DNA of 64,000 nt from Branchiostoma floridae (lineage: Eukaryota; Chordata; Leptocardii; Amphioxiformes; Branchiostomatidae), in assembly GCF_000003815.2 (NCBI RefSeq), contig NC_049993.1, positions 1,812,123 to 1,876,122 of the forward strand. Reading direction: 5' to 3'. The notes beneath the pieces are model-generated. The model was given only the letters and a program-made list of their open reading frames with translations, made no database searches and was not told the origin of the DNA. Positions within the stretch are counted from its first letter, which is position 1, and every line of letters starts with the position of its first letter. Below are positions 34,628 to 47,864 of the stretch, piece after piece. The position numbers were made by a program, and so were the translations under genes.

Positions 34628-37307
34628 TTTTTAACATCCAGATGTGAAGTTGTTCCTATATCAACTCTATGAAATTGATGGAGAACCTAAAAATGTTTAT
34701 TGTAGGAAGACGGAGCGTAGATGTAAAGTTTTTCACAAAAGAATTATGAATAGCAAAAGAAATTAGATAAAAATGATGCGATTTCAGTGCAAAATAATTG
34801 TTGCCAGGTCGTATTGGAGACACCTCATGTTAAAACGTGCAATTTGGCCAGTGTTTAGTTAGTAGCTTTCATCATTGCCGTAATGATATATGGATAGAAG
34901 TGTATCGCTTCACGAAGCTATATTATTGACTAAAATATTGGCATGAGATTTACGTTTTCCCGACGTGCTTATCACTACATTGCGGCTGATGCCAACTGTA
35001 TACGAATGTCACATTAATTGTGTGCAACTGACAATGCCGTAAATAAAATATCATTTGTATTGCAACTTCTGCGTCCGTCTATAAATGGTAGCGATTCGAA
35101 TTCTGAAAGCCTGACCTACAGGCATGTTTAACAATATTTAATTCGAAGAATCTTTCATCCATCTGTTATAGAGAATATCAGCATGTGTAATCATAAGGTA
35201 AGAATTCCTCGTAACATATATAACGTTACACTTTGATGTAGCCGAGTGTTTGCAATTGGTATATATAGAACACAAAGTAAAGACTTACCTTGCCATGAAA
35301 CTAAAAAAATAAAAATAAAACGTTACCCTTCTTTCTGACCAGTCCTAGGCCTAGTGCTGGTCAGTAAACCATGTACTAACTAGCCACATGACTTAGCACC
35401 TTTTAGCGTTACAACTCTGCATAGCACATGAACCTACTCATTCAACTTCACGGTGTTCACCAGTAGACTTTGTGTGCACAAAAGTCACCAGAACTGCCAC
35501 CCAACACGTTTCAATTATTGTTTGTGGGTCATGATATTATGATTAGTCCATGTGATAGGGGTGTGGTTGGTAATGCTCTTGATTTCCATGGCGTCCCTTA
35601 CCGAGTCCGTAGAATAGCTGCAGATTTAATGGTGTACTGTATACGACGAGACAAGATCAAGCATGAGCCAGAGCTACATAAAAGATGTCTGTATTCTCAC
35701 TCTTCCTTTCTAAAGCACAACGGAGTATATTGGTTCCATTTCCTTATTTATACGTTTCCTACCCGCCTACGTACATATTTCTTACAGCGTTCTTGTATCT
35801 CCGTCATGGTGAGTCACTTTCTTAGCCATTTTTTAAGAGGTTACATTCCTAACGGCTGCCATCATGACGCCTGCTCTTGACCTGAATACTTCTCTAAGAG
35901 GTGAGGGGAAAAGTGACCAGTCCTTCTTAAGAGTTAAGATATCTTAAAAAGTACAAGGAATTTAGCTAAATAACAGTTTAAGTCCACCTAGTACCTCCAC
36001 TTAAGACAGCTGACATCTTTTGTACAGTTTGGGAATTACCATGGATTGTTGTACGTAGCCATTGGGGGCTAGAATCGTATGTTCACGTGTCGTGAGTACT
36101 TACTACATGAAAAAGTCATTATACGCTTACTTAGTATTCAAGATACCAAAGCACTTAATTAAAACTACCTCCCTATTATATGCAATGAATGTCCTGTCTA
36201 AAAGGTGTTGCACAAAACAAAAAAAAATTCCAAAAGGAATACTTTCGTTGAATAATTAGAATTTTTGAACTTCAATCGCAATATTCTAACAGCGGCTCCG
36301 CCTATGAGGCTTCGCCAAAAACAAGTAACCAACTCCGAAGCCAACCCCAAGCAACACTTGGTGCAGCAATGTAGTGTTGGGACAGGCGGCGCTTTTGATT
36401 CACGCAGAGATGGGTGCGAAATATTACAGTACGTTGTTGTTTTTATGGACTGACATGGCGCCAAAAGGGGATTTAGTGTTCATCCTTTGGATTATGATGA
36501 TCCGTCGACCCACGGGGGATGTATTTCAGGTGAAAATAGAACTTCTGATAACAAATATAAAACAGACCCACTTGTAGAGAACAAATGAGCAGTCCGGTCT
36601 AATAGTGTGGTGTGTCACTTGATGGTGCATGGCCATATCCCCCTACAAACAGAACAACAAATATACACAGCAACACTTTTTTCCGTTCTATTTACATATA
36701 TGGACACATACCCACTCCACTAACAAGACATTCCAACTTAGAAATTCTTGCCATGCGTTATTTGCTTGGATATTTTTACCACCTAATGTCTGCGCTGTTA
36801 TCTTAAAATTACTAACACTTTCCTGTGTTATGATAAAAGTGTAAGATTATGTAGAGTGATAACTTTCAGCTGATTATGTAATCAAAACTGACAAACGTTT
36901 ACATTTGAAGGGTAACAACAAAAGGGTCACAAATTGTTATGTAATGTTCTTCCATCGGGTTTTGAAGAAAACCTAATCTACTGTCACGAAATATCATTCT
37001 TAAGCGCATGTGTGCAACATATTACGTGTGCAATTTAGGACTTGGATAAATGGTGAAGTTGCATGGTCCTGTACAGTTAATTAAATGTCATAACGTATTA
37101 CTCATAAGCGTACGTATACAGTGTATTAGAAAAGTTTGGAAATAAAATGGCCATGTTCATTTGATTTAAGGATGATTACAAGTTCTAATAGTTTAACGTT
37201 CTCAGCATTACATGGCAAACGATTGCATTTCTTTTATCGTAACTTATGCATCAAAAGTCATTAGACAGTTCCAAGGATGTCGCGCATGTTCATGAGACAT
37301 GCTGAGA
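34628..37307. other. Non-coding stretch between genes
   Basis: No supported gene. A 136-codon frame at 35470-35880 has no motif and no splice context. It holds the possible poly(A) signal of the short paralogue (AATAAA, about 35042) and the 3' flank of the protease gene on the other strand. Confidence 0.5.
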
Positions 37308-40300
37308 TTACTGGGTGCAGAGCATCATAACCAGCGCGAGGGTGATCAAGGTCAGGGTTGTTGAATGTCTAATGACGTTGCTGTCTCCGACTGGTACAAA
37401 CCCACAAGGTGGAACAGTGCTGCTGTCTGTATCCCCGTCTTGTACTTCGGCGTCTATTGTCCCGTGAAAGGACACCTCCCAGTCATGCAGGACACCTGCA
37501 AAATATATTGCAACGTCTTACATATTTTACAGCCAACTTGAATGATTCAGGTGCCTGCATTTTCTTAAAGAAGGGTATTATAGCTGCGAAGCAGGGTCTT
37601 GTTATTGTGCTGTTCTTTGTAATGCCATACCTATTTATACATACTACAGAGCTCTGCGAACTCTGATACGATGAAGATATCCATTAATAGTGCAGTGTGG
37701 AGAGTCAAACTTTATGTTTGACAACTCCAAGTATACAATTGAAACACACAATAGACCAATTTGCAAACCCAGCTGCGTATAGCAAAACCCCGGTCAAACC
37801 TATTCGCTGGAGATTGGAAAGCAAAATTGCAAGAGGACAACAATTCACCTGTACTGTTGAGTTGAGGATGGGTGTTTTCTACATGCAGAAGCCATGTTCC
37901 CTCCGCCCTCTCTCCCCAGTGGTGGATGGTCATGAAGGTCCAGGCCAGGTCCGGCTCCTCGTCTGTAGGCCTACCGGGAACGATGACGGACGTGGTGTTT
38001 TGAGGGGATGTTATCACGATCCTCAGGTGGCCGCGGTGAGGGAATGTGATGTTCACGGTCAACAGAACGTGTTCCAGATGCTGAATAGTTCGGTTCAGAC
38101 AGCTTTGGGGAAGTACGGTGACATTTGCCTTGATCTGCTCATCGCTTTGAATCAGCCTTTACAAAAGAAAGTGGAGAATAAGATTCTATAATCATTTTCC
38201 ATATAGCAGTAAACAATACTGTAAAGAATTAGCTACATTTATTTCTTTTACATCAGCCCAAGTATATGTTGTAGATCAACAACAATTTCTTTGTTGACCT
38301 ATAATGATAGGGCAGACCAAAAAGTGGAAAAATCTGACATTGATTTTCTAAGATCTAGAATAATTCAGATTAAGCTACCAAAAGCTGCACTTTTCTGATT
38401 ATCTATGATGCAAGTAAATGTTTATGGATAACTAGATGCCACTCTGGCAGGAAGAAAAGGTCACATTGCATTGCATAAGGACGTGGTTAATCGATTGAAT
38501 AAATCTAAAGCCTACCTGTCTTCAAGCTGTTTATAAGTACAAACAACTTGCTCTGAAACGGACCTCCAGGTAGCAGCTAATGAGGTCAGCTTGCCGGCGT
38601 CAAGCAGTCCGAATCCACAGTAGTCGCTCACTGGTCAGATAAAGAACAAGAAAATAGGAATGTACATACATAGACCACCCCAGTGGAAGGTACAGCGTAA
38701 GATAACAGTTGTCACGTTGGTCGTAACAAATAGATTTCAAAGAAGGCAAACAATGTCTTTGAATCTTTCAGTATCTCCATCAGTTGGTGGTAATTTTGAA
38801 TCGTTGGCAAAGATTAAGGCAAAAGGATGTAAAGGGCAATGTCGTGCATGGCATCTAAATAAGCTACTGGACTGGTTTAAAATAACACCATGTGACACAT
38901 TGAAATTGCTGGTACTGATTGGACATGGGACTAGACTTAAAGTGGTCGTGATAGCAAAACAAAAGATCCTATTCAACAAAACAGCGTTATTCAATGGACA
39001 TGAACGCTTGCACCAAGTGTACCCTTCTGGTGTTGCTGAACACTAGACCATGAATTGTTATGTATTTAGCTGTTCCAAATACTGCCACATTTAGCTAGCA
39101 AGCATATACTGTATAAACAACGTTAATAAAACATACCCCTAAACCCTGCAGCGTTTGTTTTCCATGTTTGCCTACAAATACCGTTGCTGTTTGAAGTTCT
39201 CGCAATCATGTGCTGGACATCACGTGCTGATAGTGCGTTGCTATAATATAACGAATATGTAAATATATGGTCCACCCTGTCATTCGGTGAAAACATAAAA
39301 GATCAAATGATCTCTCCAGTCAAGAAACTGGAAATAAACTGAAGTTTACGTGGTAATGTAATACAAGACGTTAATATATTGATATAAGATGTTAATATTT
39401 GTGTTTTGTGTAGGTGCAAAGACAATCAATCGAGCAACTTACTTTGCACTTAGAACTAGTGATATGACGCCAGACCCTATTGCAACAGCCGCGGAGGTCC
39501 CAGAGAATTTTGTGCTACAGGAATCAGGACCGATAGGCACCACCTGTACAATGAAAATTTTGATAATCAAATGCAAATGTCTCCGTGGTATAGCCGATAT
39601 ATGCCTTGAGGTACAATGCATTTCCTTAGTACATATCAAATATAATTCAACGATAAGTGGTCACTCAACCGTTAGGATTGGACAATTGCACACTGCCAAC
39701 ATCCTAAAGTACCAAAGTATAGTTGTGGTGTGAGCGGCATATTACTTAAGGAGTCAATACAGTCTCTAAGGAAAACTTTTATTCGTCAAAGTGGCAGTCA
39801 CATGCATTTCATACATCGAGTTACTTGCACAGTACTATATTATCCTAAAATCCGTCATGTTATAGAACGTACCAAAGTTGCGTTCTTCTCGCCATATTCC
39901 CTGCTGTAGGTGACCCCAAATATGCTGGTGCACGCTTCATCGTAGTTAGCAAGACTCCCGTCCTTCAGCACTGCGCTGATGCCGATTGTGTAGATGTTGT
40001 TGATGTAACCGTTGTAGGCACAGCTGTCGCCGTACGGCCCGCCGTTACCAGCAGAGAACACGTAGATTGATCCTTTCTCACCTCGGCCCTGACAAAAGAA
40101 GATTCGCTATTATAGATCTATTATAAGCAGGTTTTCTTTTTAAGGCTTTGCTGTTCCTTATTAGGTTCTTCGATTCATTAGAACACTATAGAATCCTGGG
40201 AATGGACATCAGTTGAGGACCAGCCTTCCATTTCTCTCATTAACTTCGCGGAATACGAGGTAAACAACTAATGTGGGACAAAAAGTGCACCTATATCTCT

Positions 40301-42997
40301 TCTTGTTGTATCCTTCCAGTGTAATAATAAGATGATAAACAGTGTTAAGAAAGCATGATAAATAGTTGACTACTTTTCTATCACCCAAGTCTAAATGGAA
40401 TGTCTTACTATTTCAGCCGATCTCTTCATCGCTGCAAGTGTAATAGGTCCAGGGCCCCCTAACGCATTGGTGTAGTCGGATGGACCAAAGCTGCACGAGT
40501 AGATGCTGATATTGTTGGAATTGTGACTTAAGGCCATCGCTTCATCAGCGTCAGTAAGGTCAGCTACGGCACTGGCAAATAGCTGTATTCCTGAAATATA
40601 AGATTAAAAATGTCTTAAATTTCCACACACAGATATACTACTGGGGTTGCATCCAATTTTTTTATAGAGACATAGCATCGTGCAGTTGGGTAAATTAGGT
40701 ACATTGGTACTACGTTTTGCCGGATGCGGGTTGTGTTTTCTTTGGTAGCACCGCCTTAATCCTGCCATATGTTGTTTCTTAACAGTTCATCAGCAAAGCC
40801 AAAATATCTTGACAAAAAACAGCACTTGAATGGGCCTGCATACGTTAATTAGTTTGCTTTCCTTCTATCACTGGTAGATGGTTGTAAAGAAAAACAAAAC
40901 AAGTAACTAATAGTGAAAACACTAATACTGAAAATGTGAATGTTAACAAATGTAGACCTTACCTGCTATTTTGGCTTTAGGTGCAACTCCGACGCCACAA
41001 AACCCGTTGTTTGCTTTTGCTGCAATTATTCCTGCGCATCTGGTGCCATGACTGTGAATGATATGATATAAAAAACGATAGTCAAAATGATAGCCAGGGC
41101 TCGAAATACCCACCTGCATATGCAGGTTAGTACAGGTAGTTTGGGAGCTGTGCAAGTATTTATGGTGTCTACATGCACCTAACCTGCAGTGGTCCATGTA
41201 CTGGGTTTTATACATTAATTTTCAATGTTACCTGCACCAGTGTATGATATCCATTTTAGTATTGCACACTGCCACACCAACCCATAAGGAAAAAATGATA
41301 TAAAATATAAGCTGTGTACTTCTTCCCATAGTCTCACTTTTCTTTTATATTGAGTTAAGTTCACCTTAAAGTCCGGAGTGACGAACTAGTCGTCCTCATA
41401 AAGTGATAGTAAAAAGCAAGTTTTGATTCGACTTAATTTGAGATCATTCCGTTAAATCACGATCGTGCAACTTTAGATGCAGCCTATACCTGAAGACGGC
41501 ATCTGACGGTGTTGGGTCCGACGAATCTCCGATTATGCTGTAGGATAAACCTTCGGCCTACAAAGTAAGATGACAAATACGATTGATAAATCGCTCACAG
41601 ATATATTACTGGGGGTAGTAGCTACTATTGGACATCACATGGGAATTAAAAGTCTACAGTTTTCTTAAATCAGGACTTGTTCATGACATTGTCAGAATAG
41701 ATTTTGTGTAGCTCTAGACACACACAAAACTGACACAAAAAGCTCTTGAAGATCTATGTCTTTTTTGCAAATCATCTGTTCACAAAACTGATAGGCAAAC
41801 AGTTGCCTAATATGTAAGAGCTATCTATAAAATGTCCTCATACTTACAATGTTCGGCCCGAGATCAGGGTTCTCCGAGAACACGCCGTCATCCACCACAC
41901 CGACTACAACTCCTTGACCATGGTGGCCTCTATTCCATGCCGGCAGCACGTTCATATGAACGTCTCCGCAGTACTAGTAAGGAGCGAAATTAGTATTAAC
42001 AGTATATATTGAATGGAATAATGTAGTTGAAACGTAAATACCATATGCCATATCGCATATTTGCATATGTGATATGTATGAGAAGGAATATATTTGGCAC
42101 CAAAGGCCGTACAGTTGTATTGTGTACTTCAACACATTTCCAAATGATATGAAATCATTATTTAACAGTAGATTGGTGATTTTTGTCTGGATTTCACTTA
42201 ATGTTGAGTGCAAAGGTCAAACCATACATTACAAGTATCACTAGTATTACAATCATGTTATGCATATACGGTACCAGTCAGGGAAACGTTAAACTTACCA
42301 AGTAAGTCTGTAGGTTGTTCTGCCAATGTTCGTCGTTAAAGTGTGGTACAATATAGGTCTGGTTGGCATTTTCTTCAAGAGAGTAAAGATGTCTTTCACG
42401 AGGAATTTGTTGTTGGAACCATTCCACCTTAATCAAAAGAAGAACAAACATTACATCGTCGATAAAAAATGTATTTTTTTAAGAAAGAAACTGAAGAAAG
42501 GCATAAGGGTAATAAATTCAATGTACCTTTGATTCAGCGTTGACGAGTGCTCTTCTTATGTCTACAGTCATTCTTTTGTCATGTCTTTCTCTGAAGAGGT
42601 AGTAATCTTCAAAAATCTGGAAGTATCAACAGTTACCTTTTTTCAATGTATAGAATAAGTGCTACATTGAACGGTCTGAACCACATGTCATTCCAAAACA
42701 ACTCAATCTGGTAGCTTTGATATCAGCTGTGCCCACCATTTCATGATGGATTTCAAATCAACAGCAAATCAACAACGGTTGACCCTTTTCTAATCTATAC
42801 TGAAAGAAGTAAGATGGATGATTCTTGAATGTACCTACATGTTTGACATAAACTATGTCCATACTCTCTGCCAAAGCTTTGGCCCCCTTCTCTCCATCAT
42901 GCAGTTGAACCGCCCATGTGTTTGTCGGACGACTTTGCGATGCAAAAATACCAGAGCAAATGCACATCCACGTAAGACCGTAGACCAACAGTGTCAT
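37308..42997 (-). CDS. Kexin/furin-like proprotein convertase (subtilase S8B), complete
   Basis: Thirteen coding exons on the minus strand: 42997-42839, 42616-42527, 42427-42299, 41973-41848, 41557-41490, 41051-40963, 40590-40409, 40088-39873, 39543-39443, 39240-39137, 38630-38516, 38156-37849 and 37495-37308. All phases agree, giving 625 codons (624 aa). A signal peptide comes first (LLVYGLTWMCICSGIFAS), then the prodomain (DYYLFRERHDKR; VEWFQQQIPRER). The subtilisin domain has Asp154 (VVDDG), His192 (SHGTRCAG), Asn296 (SAGNGG) and Ser370 (SGTSAA). The P domain follows at about 465-575 (HRGHLRIVITSP; FMTIHHWGERAEGTW), ending in FHGT. A hydrophobic end (TLTLITLALVMML) suggests a GPI signal or membrane tail; no Cys-rich region. 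Convertases activate secreted precursors at basic sites. The usual RxKR before the mature start is replaced by PRER. The start ATG directly follows an acceptor, so a 5' UTR exon exists upstream. Confidence 0.92.
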
Positions 42998-43221
42998 CTG
43001 GAAATATTTACAAATAGAAACGATTGTAAGCTATATCTCGTTTCGCAGAAACTTTAACACTGAGGGAAACGTAGCAATTGGTAAGAAAGCATAATACCAA
43101 CTGAAATATCGGTAAACATATGGTAACATGTTTTACAAAGGTCATTCTCCACATATTCTATCCATGCTGTGCACAAAAAAAAACATTTTGTGTTGTTTTG
43201 AAAAGTGAATAAGTACAGAAG

Positions 43222-44000
43222 TAGCCCACTGGCGGCGGCACCATAGGTCGTGGGGGTGATGCCCCCAGGATAAAATTAGCTGAAACACACAAAATCAAGC
43301 TAAAACCCTTTTATATATTTTCACTTCTGGAATTTTCATCATATCTCGCTACTCTACTGGCAAAATTTGCCCCTGAAAAACAAGGAAATGACGTTTCAGC
43401 GGGTCCAGATTTCAAAATTTCGAAGGACCTCCCTTGCGAGGACTCGCGCCTTCGGCACTGGATATGGTGGGCTGGAGCGTCGTCCCCCACGACCAATTAT
43501 TCTAGGAGAAATTTTATTATAAAACTTAGCTTTATTTGCAAGCAAAATGTTCTCATCAAATGCAGGAAATGGCATTTTAAGTGTCCTGATTTCAATATTT
43601 CTCCAGAACTACCTTGCGACGGTTTGCGTCTTTGGGGTTCATAACGATGTAGTGCAAAATATGTTGGTAGATGGTCTAGATTTCAAAATTTCCCAGAATC
43701 TACCTTGCCTTCGCCGCTCGAAATGGTGAAAATATGGTTGGTGGCGTCACCCTCAATAACTAAAGCTTACAACTAATTGCCATTGAAGTTAGCTTAATCT
43801 GGCAGCAAGATTTGCCCCTTAAAATTCACGAAACAGCGTTTCAGAGGGTTTAGATTTGAATTTTTTCCGGGGGGAATGCCCCCGGACCCCCAAAAGGGTC
43901 ACGCCTCCGGCAAGACGACTCGGGCCTTCGGCCCTTAATTAAGTGATATGACAAATTTTCGCCCCCACAACTAAAAAATGGTGCCGCTGCCTCAGTAGCA
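43222..44000. mobile_element. DNA-transposon-like element with terminal inverted repeats
   Basis: The ends are inverse complements (left tagcccactggcggcggcac..., right ...gtgccgctgcctcagtagca). Between them three degenerate sub-repeats occur, each with 'tttcaaaatttc' and a GC-rich palindromic part (ccttgcgaggactcgcgcct; gcccccggacccccaaaagg). The 60-codon frames inside carry no transposase motif. It lies in the protease gene's first intron if the 5' exon near 44.5 kb is right. Confidence 0.65.
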
Positions 44001-44488
44001 GACGTATACTGTAGTGAAATAGCAGTTTAGATAAATCTTCTCCAATCTAAAATACCAATCCGAGTAAAAGAGGCAGTGCCAAAACACAGAAAGTGTTCCA
44101 AATAACGGTTTAAAAATTAATAGGTGTGACGTCGAAGGGCATTTAGACCGAAGGAGGAAACGTACGCAGTAATGGCTAATGCTGCACGGACATGTTTTTA
44201 GATCTAGTTCAACAATAACCTGCTTGTCTAAATCACAATAAAAGGTTAGCTTCTAATGGCAGTTGCTTGCTTTCAAACTAACAAAGAATCATGATGCTAT
44301 ATGGAAAAATGTTGTTGTTAGCCTTGTGATACATATAGCTACAATATTTATTCTTGTGTCGTACTGTACAAAACATAATGTACACAATTTTATCACGTAG
44401 ACAATTCTTGACATCGTAGAACACTTACTTTTTCAGAAATTAAGTAAATGAAGTTGTTTTCCTGACACTGACGACCTGAAACGCTTAC

Positions 44489-44550
44489 CTTTACCGGCTG
44501 GTGTCGTAGTGGCGTTAAATCTTATACCTTACAACTCTGCGTCCCCGCTG
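44489..44550 (-). promoter_or_regulatory. Candidate 5' UTR exon and promoter of the protease gene
   Basis: On the minus strand a donor (CCGGTAAAG then gtaagc) ends at 44489, and a TATA-like gtataagatttaac lies at 44516-44529. The first coding exon begins exactly at its ATG after an acceptor, so an upstream non-coding exon must exist. This is the best candidate seen, but the TATA-like site is too close to the donor for both to be used, so the assignment is tentative. Confidence 0.3.
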
Positions 44551-44814
44551 CCGGTTGCCCTCTTGTGCAAATGTCTGTTTAAAATTTAACTAAACTGCGG
44601 CATACCTCAGGTTGTGCAAACAATGATGTCATTCCATTCTCCGATAAAGTTAGCTGTTTAGCACGCTAAACAAGCAACCCTCCTCAAAAGAACTCGAGGC
44701 TCTGACATTAATAGGCACATGCATTACATACAGGACACCCACTGATCATTTAATCAACCTAATAAACAAAGCCAAGAGTCCCAATACAAAACCTGCAACG
44801 CTCGAATGACAGGG

Positions 44815-44965
44815 TACCTGACCGGGTAAAGACCGCCTGACATAATATTTGCTTCTTGCGTCATTTTCTTGGAACTGGATCAAACGCAGATCATATTTGT
44901 GTTTACACTGTTATCGAACAAAGAAACATGTGTCTAATCTAACAAGGAAATTTACTCTATGAAAA
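44815..44965. repeat. Dispersed module M3, copy 1
   Basis: 'acctgaccgggtaaagaccg' then 'cttggaactggat' and 'ctaacaaggaaa'. The same order occurs at 47398, 48433 and (partly) 54575. Non-coding, shared by the flanks of the BRICHOS genes. Confidence 0.65.
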
Positions 44966-45112
44966 AAGAGTGCGAATGTTTTATTAAGGTGTGGCCAAAA
45001 AGAACTATGAAAATTATGACGTGATAGCTTGGTGTGAAAAGGCATGATCAGTATGTTTTTCCCCGTTTCATACTTTTGCAAAAGGTCAAATAATTCCGTC
45101 GTCGTCAAAACT

Positions 45113-45195
45113 CGGTGGTTTTATTCCGTGGTTACAGCAAAAGACCAGGCGTTATGACACCATATACATCTCTTGGCGGGTCATTCACCCTTAGT
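45113..45195. repeat. Half-copy of the foldback MITE at 4698-4810
   Basis: 'agcaaaagaccaggcgttat' then 'gacaccatatacatc' and 'gcgggtcattcacccttag' match the right arm and flank of the element in intron 4 of copy 1. This shows that family is dispersed. Confidence 0.55.
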
Positions 45196-45820
45196 TATTC
45201 AATGTGTATTATTATAATGGGAACTTAAGACATTAATTTCTTGCTCCGCTTGAGCTAAACAACCGAAGTTCCTGAACACTATTAAGGAACACAGGTGAAT
45301 GACTGTCTCTAAACACATGTACACAGACAGGCATAGTCCTGTTTCTGAACGCCATGTATGACCGAAGGCATATTCAAAATAAAAACAAAAACACGATAGA
45401 AGAAGGTTTTATGATTCAGTGTTTGGAATGAAAAGGTAACATACAGCTAGTGGTAAGTGTATGATCATGTTCAAAGCCTACACTTTGTACAGTACCTCAG
45501 GTAGGATTTTATGACAGCGCGGTAGCAAACCACGCATACAAAAAATACGATTTACCACAAATAACAAATAAATCAAAGTACAGTCTACAAATCCCCTACA
45601 TATAACAGGGATGCTACCATCCAACCCCTCCAATCGTTGAAAGAAATACAACATAATTGCCATACTACTACCTTTACCGTGGTTACGATAATACATTGCG
45701 AAACTTGTGTGCTCATGCTGAAACTTACTGTTGTGAAAATAGCTCAAGTAAATTGTTTGTAATACGTTTTGCGGGGTCGCTAGGGAGTGGTAAAATCGCT
45801 GGCTTGGAGGGGGGAATAAA

Positions 45821-45822
<2 letters not shown>

Positions 45823-45862
<40 letters not shown>
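45823..45862. repeat. (CA)n microsatellite
   Basis: About 20 uninterrupted CA units, followed by a short CATA tract. Confidence 0.95.
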
Positions 45863-45864
<2 letters not shown>

Positions 45865-45925
45865 TACACATACATACATAGTTTTGTAGGCAATTGGCAA
45901 TGAAATCATTTTCTTAGAACTAGTG

Positions 45926-46300
45926 CTTTGTCAGACCCGGTGTGTGTTCAAAATACAAAGAAACATCTCGATCTTACGCAACAAGGAAACGTCATTGGGG
46001 AAAAACAAGATTTTAAACTTTGATCAGAAGGCAATCTGTCTAGCCAACATAATAAATGCATGCTTAACAAATCAAGCATGTTCATAAAATAACTTAGCGC
46101 ACGCGCGTTAAGAGTGAGAAGCATGATAGTTGCGAAGTGTGCAATACTGTCTTCTATATGCTCCCCTCTAGTGCATTCACGTATTAAACTTGAGGTCATG
46201 ACTAATAAAAGAAAGGGCATTTGTCTAAAATATTACAGGTAAATTGTTTTAAAAGTCAGCCTCAATATCGACCTGATATTTAGGAAAACGTAATGTGATT
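45926..46300. repeat. Dispersed module M1, copy 1
   Basis: Begins 'gtgctttgtcagacccggtg' and contains 'gaagtgtgcaatactgtctt'. Homologous copies are at 57850-57990 with 58790-59165 (split by a SINE and other sequence) and at 63560-64000. Non-coding. Confidence 0.7.
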
Positions 46301-46419
46301 TGGTATATTTCCAAACATGTGAAGTCTAAAGAATTTTTTTTTGAGCCATGGATATGAATATGTAGACTCCATTGGATACGATACGGACAACTACAAACTC
46401 GACAAAGTCAAAAATATCA

Positions 46420-46930
46420 TTGTTCTGGAGTTGTATCTGGGCCATCAAAGTCTTGTTTTGCCAGTACCTACTTCTATGTCTACCCTGTCCTCAGCTTAGC
46501 AGCTGGGCTGACAGATTATCGGCAGCCAGGACACTGTCGTACAGCACTGAGGGGGGAGTTAGGGACCACCTATCACCCGACGGGGCTGATTTGTAATGGC
46601 CTGAAGGCTGGCATTTGGCGCTATGACAATTGCCCCGGGTGCGGCTAATTGAACTGTATGGTTTTGAACCACTCACACCGGGAAGAACCTCTAACTCTTT
46701 TCGATAAGTGTGAAAGGAATAACGTACTTGAGTTGAGGTGTGGCTTTTCTCAAACACGGGACCTTCATTTAACGTCCTATCCGAGGGACCGCCCTAGCTG
46801 AAGCTAGGTACTCATTTTTCCCCTGATTAAATTGAGGAAAGTCATGTCAAGTGCATTTCCCAAGGGCTCAAGATCGGTGACATGACAGGTTTTGAAACGA
46901 TGACGAGATCTCGGCACACTCACAATTTGG
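46420..46930. mobile_element. Module M2 plus SINE
   Basis: M2 contains 'cagctgggctgacagattat' and 'actgtcgtacagcac' (also at 47940 and about 59950). The SINE body (acgggaccttcatttaacgt; ctatccgaggga) runs to about 46930, with a decayed B box near 46890. Confidence 0.6.
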
Positions 46931-47397
46931 ACGGGCATTCAAAGACGACCACGGTTATACTATGAAGATCCCTCTTGAACGGTCCGTTGCTATGGAAAAT
47001 AAATTTTAGACTCTCCAGGCCCTTTCACACGGTCAAGTACATTGAAATCTAATACGCTTTTATCGGCTGCCTTCTTATCGACGCAAGCAATGTGAGTTAT
47101 GATATCTTATCTGAATTCTCTATATCCTTGATATTCTTTACTATACCATGCATCATTTTAACTTAACTGACACAAGTCTGGTCGAAATCGACATTTTACT
47201 CAAATCAGTACAGCAATATAACTCATCTCAACGCGTAAATTCGATCCGACCAAAGTCGATAGGAGTTAGCATTCTGCCATCTTTAGTTTTCTTAGGCCCT
47301 GTAGTTTAACTTAATTTATTGCACTTTATGAAGCGTCGAACATGTTAACGATCACAATGTCTTTGTCTCGAAAATGCTTGGGGTTGGGTTTTTTAAT

Positions 47398-47570
47398 TAG
47401 GGCAGCTGGCCGGGTAAAGACCGCTCGGCGTAATTTCCTACTTGCATCATTTTCTTGGAACTGGATCCAACGGAAACTATGTCCGTGCGTACACACCTAC
47501 CGAACAAAGAAAACTTTCAGCCTTATCTAACAAGGAAACTTCCGTCATGAAAAATAAGAGTGGGGAAGTT
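47398..47570. repeat. Dispersed module M3, copy 2
   Basis: A stretch of about 93 bases from 'cttggaactggatccaacgg' is identical to 48493-48585, while their surroundings diverge. This points to recent duplication or conversion. Confidence 0.75.
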
Positions 47571-47805
47571 TGTGTAAGACGTGTCGGCAGAAGATAGTAA
47601 TGTATAAGTCTGAGTGAAAGCGTTGGCAAAAAGAGATATTGAGTTCTAGTTCTAAACGTAAATATTTTAGATATTGCTAATTTATGTTGATTTGGATAAT
47701 AGTTAAATGAACGTATACTGATAAGTGCTTTTTAGACAGGAACATCTACTGCAAAAGTAATAAAGTCACAGTGGCTATCTGCAGTAGATTATGTCGCACA
47801 AACAC

Positions 47806-47858
47806 ACAACAACATGCACACACACGCACACGCACACACACACACATACACACATGCA
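47806..47858. repeat. (CA)-rich microsatellite
   Basis: Mixed CACA and CACG units. It directly follows 'gctatctgcagtagattatg', which also precedes the CA tracts at 57600 and 60970. The tracts are therefore duplicated loci, not independent ones. Confidence 0.9.
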
Positions 47859-47864
47859 TGCCAT

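Noticed and set aside
35470-35880. 136-codon plus-strand frame
   Set aside because: No recognised motif, no splice context, no repeat in the window, and a length not unusual for AT-rich intergenic DNA.
37697-38191. 164-codon plus-strand frame
   Set aside because: It is the complement of protease exon 12 (P domain) on the minus strand, whose homology is clear.
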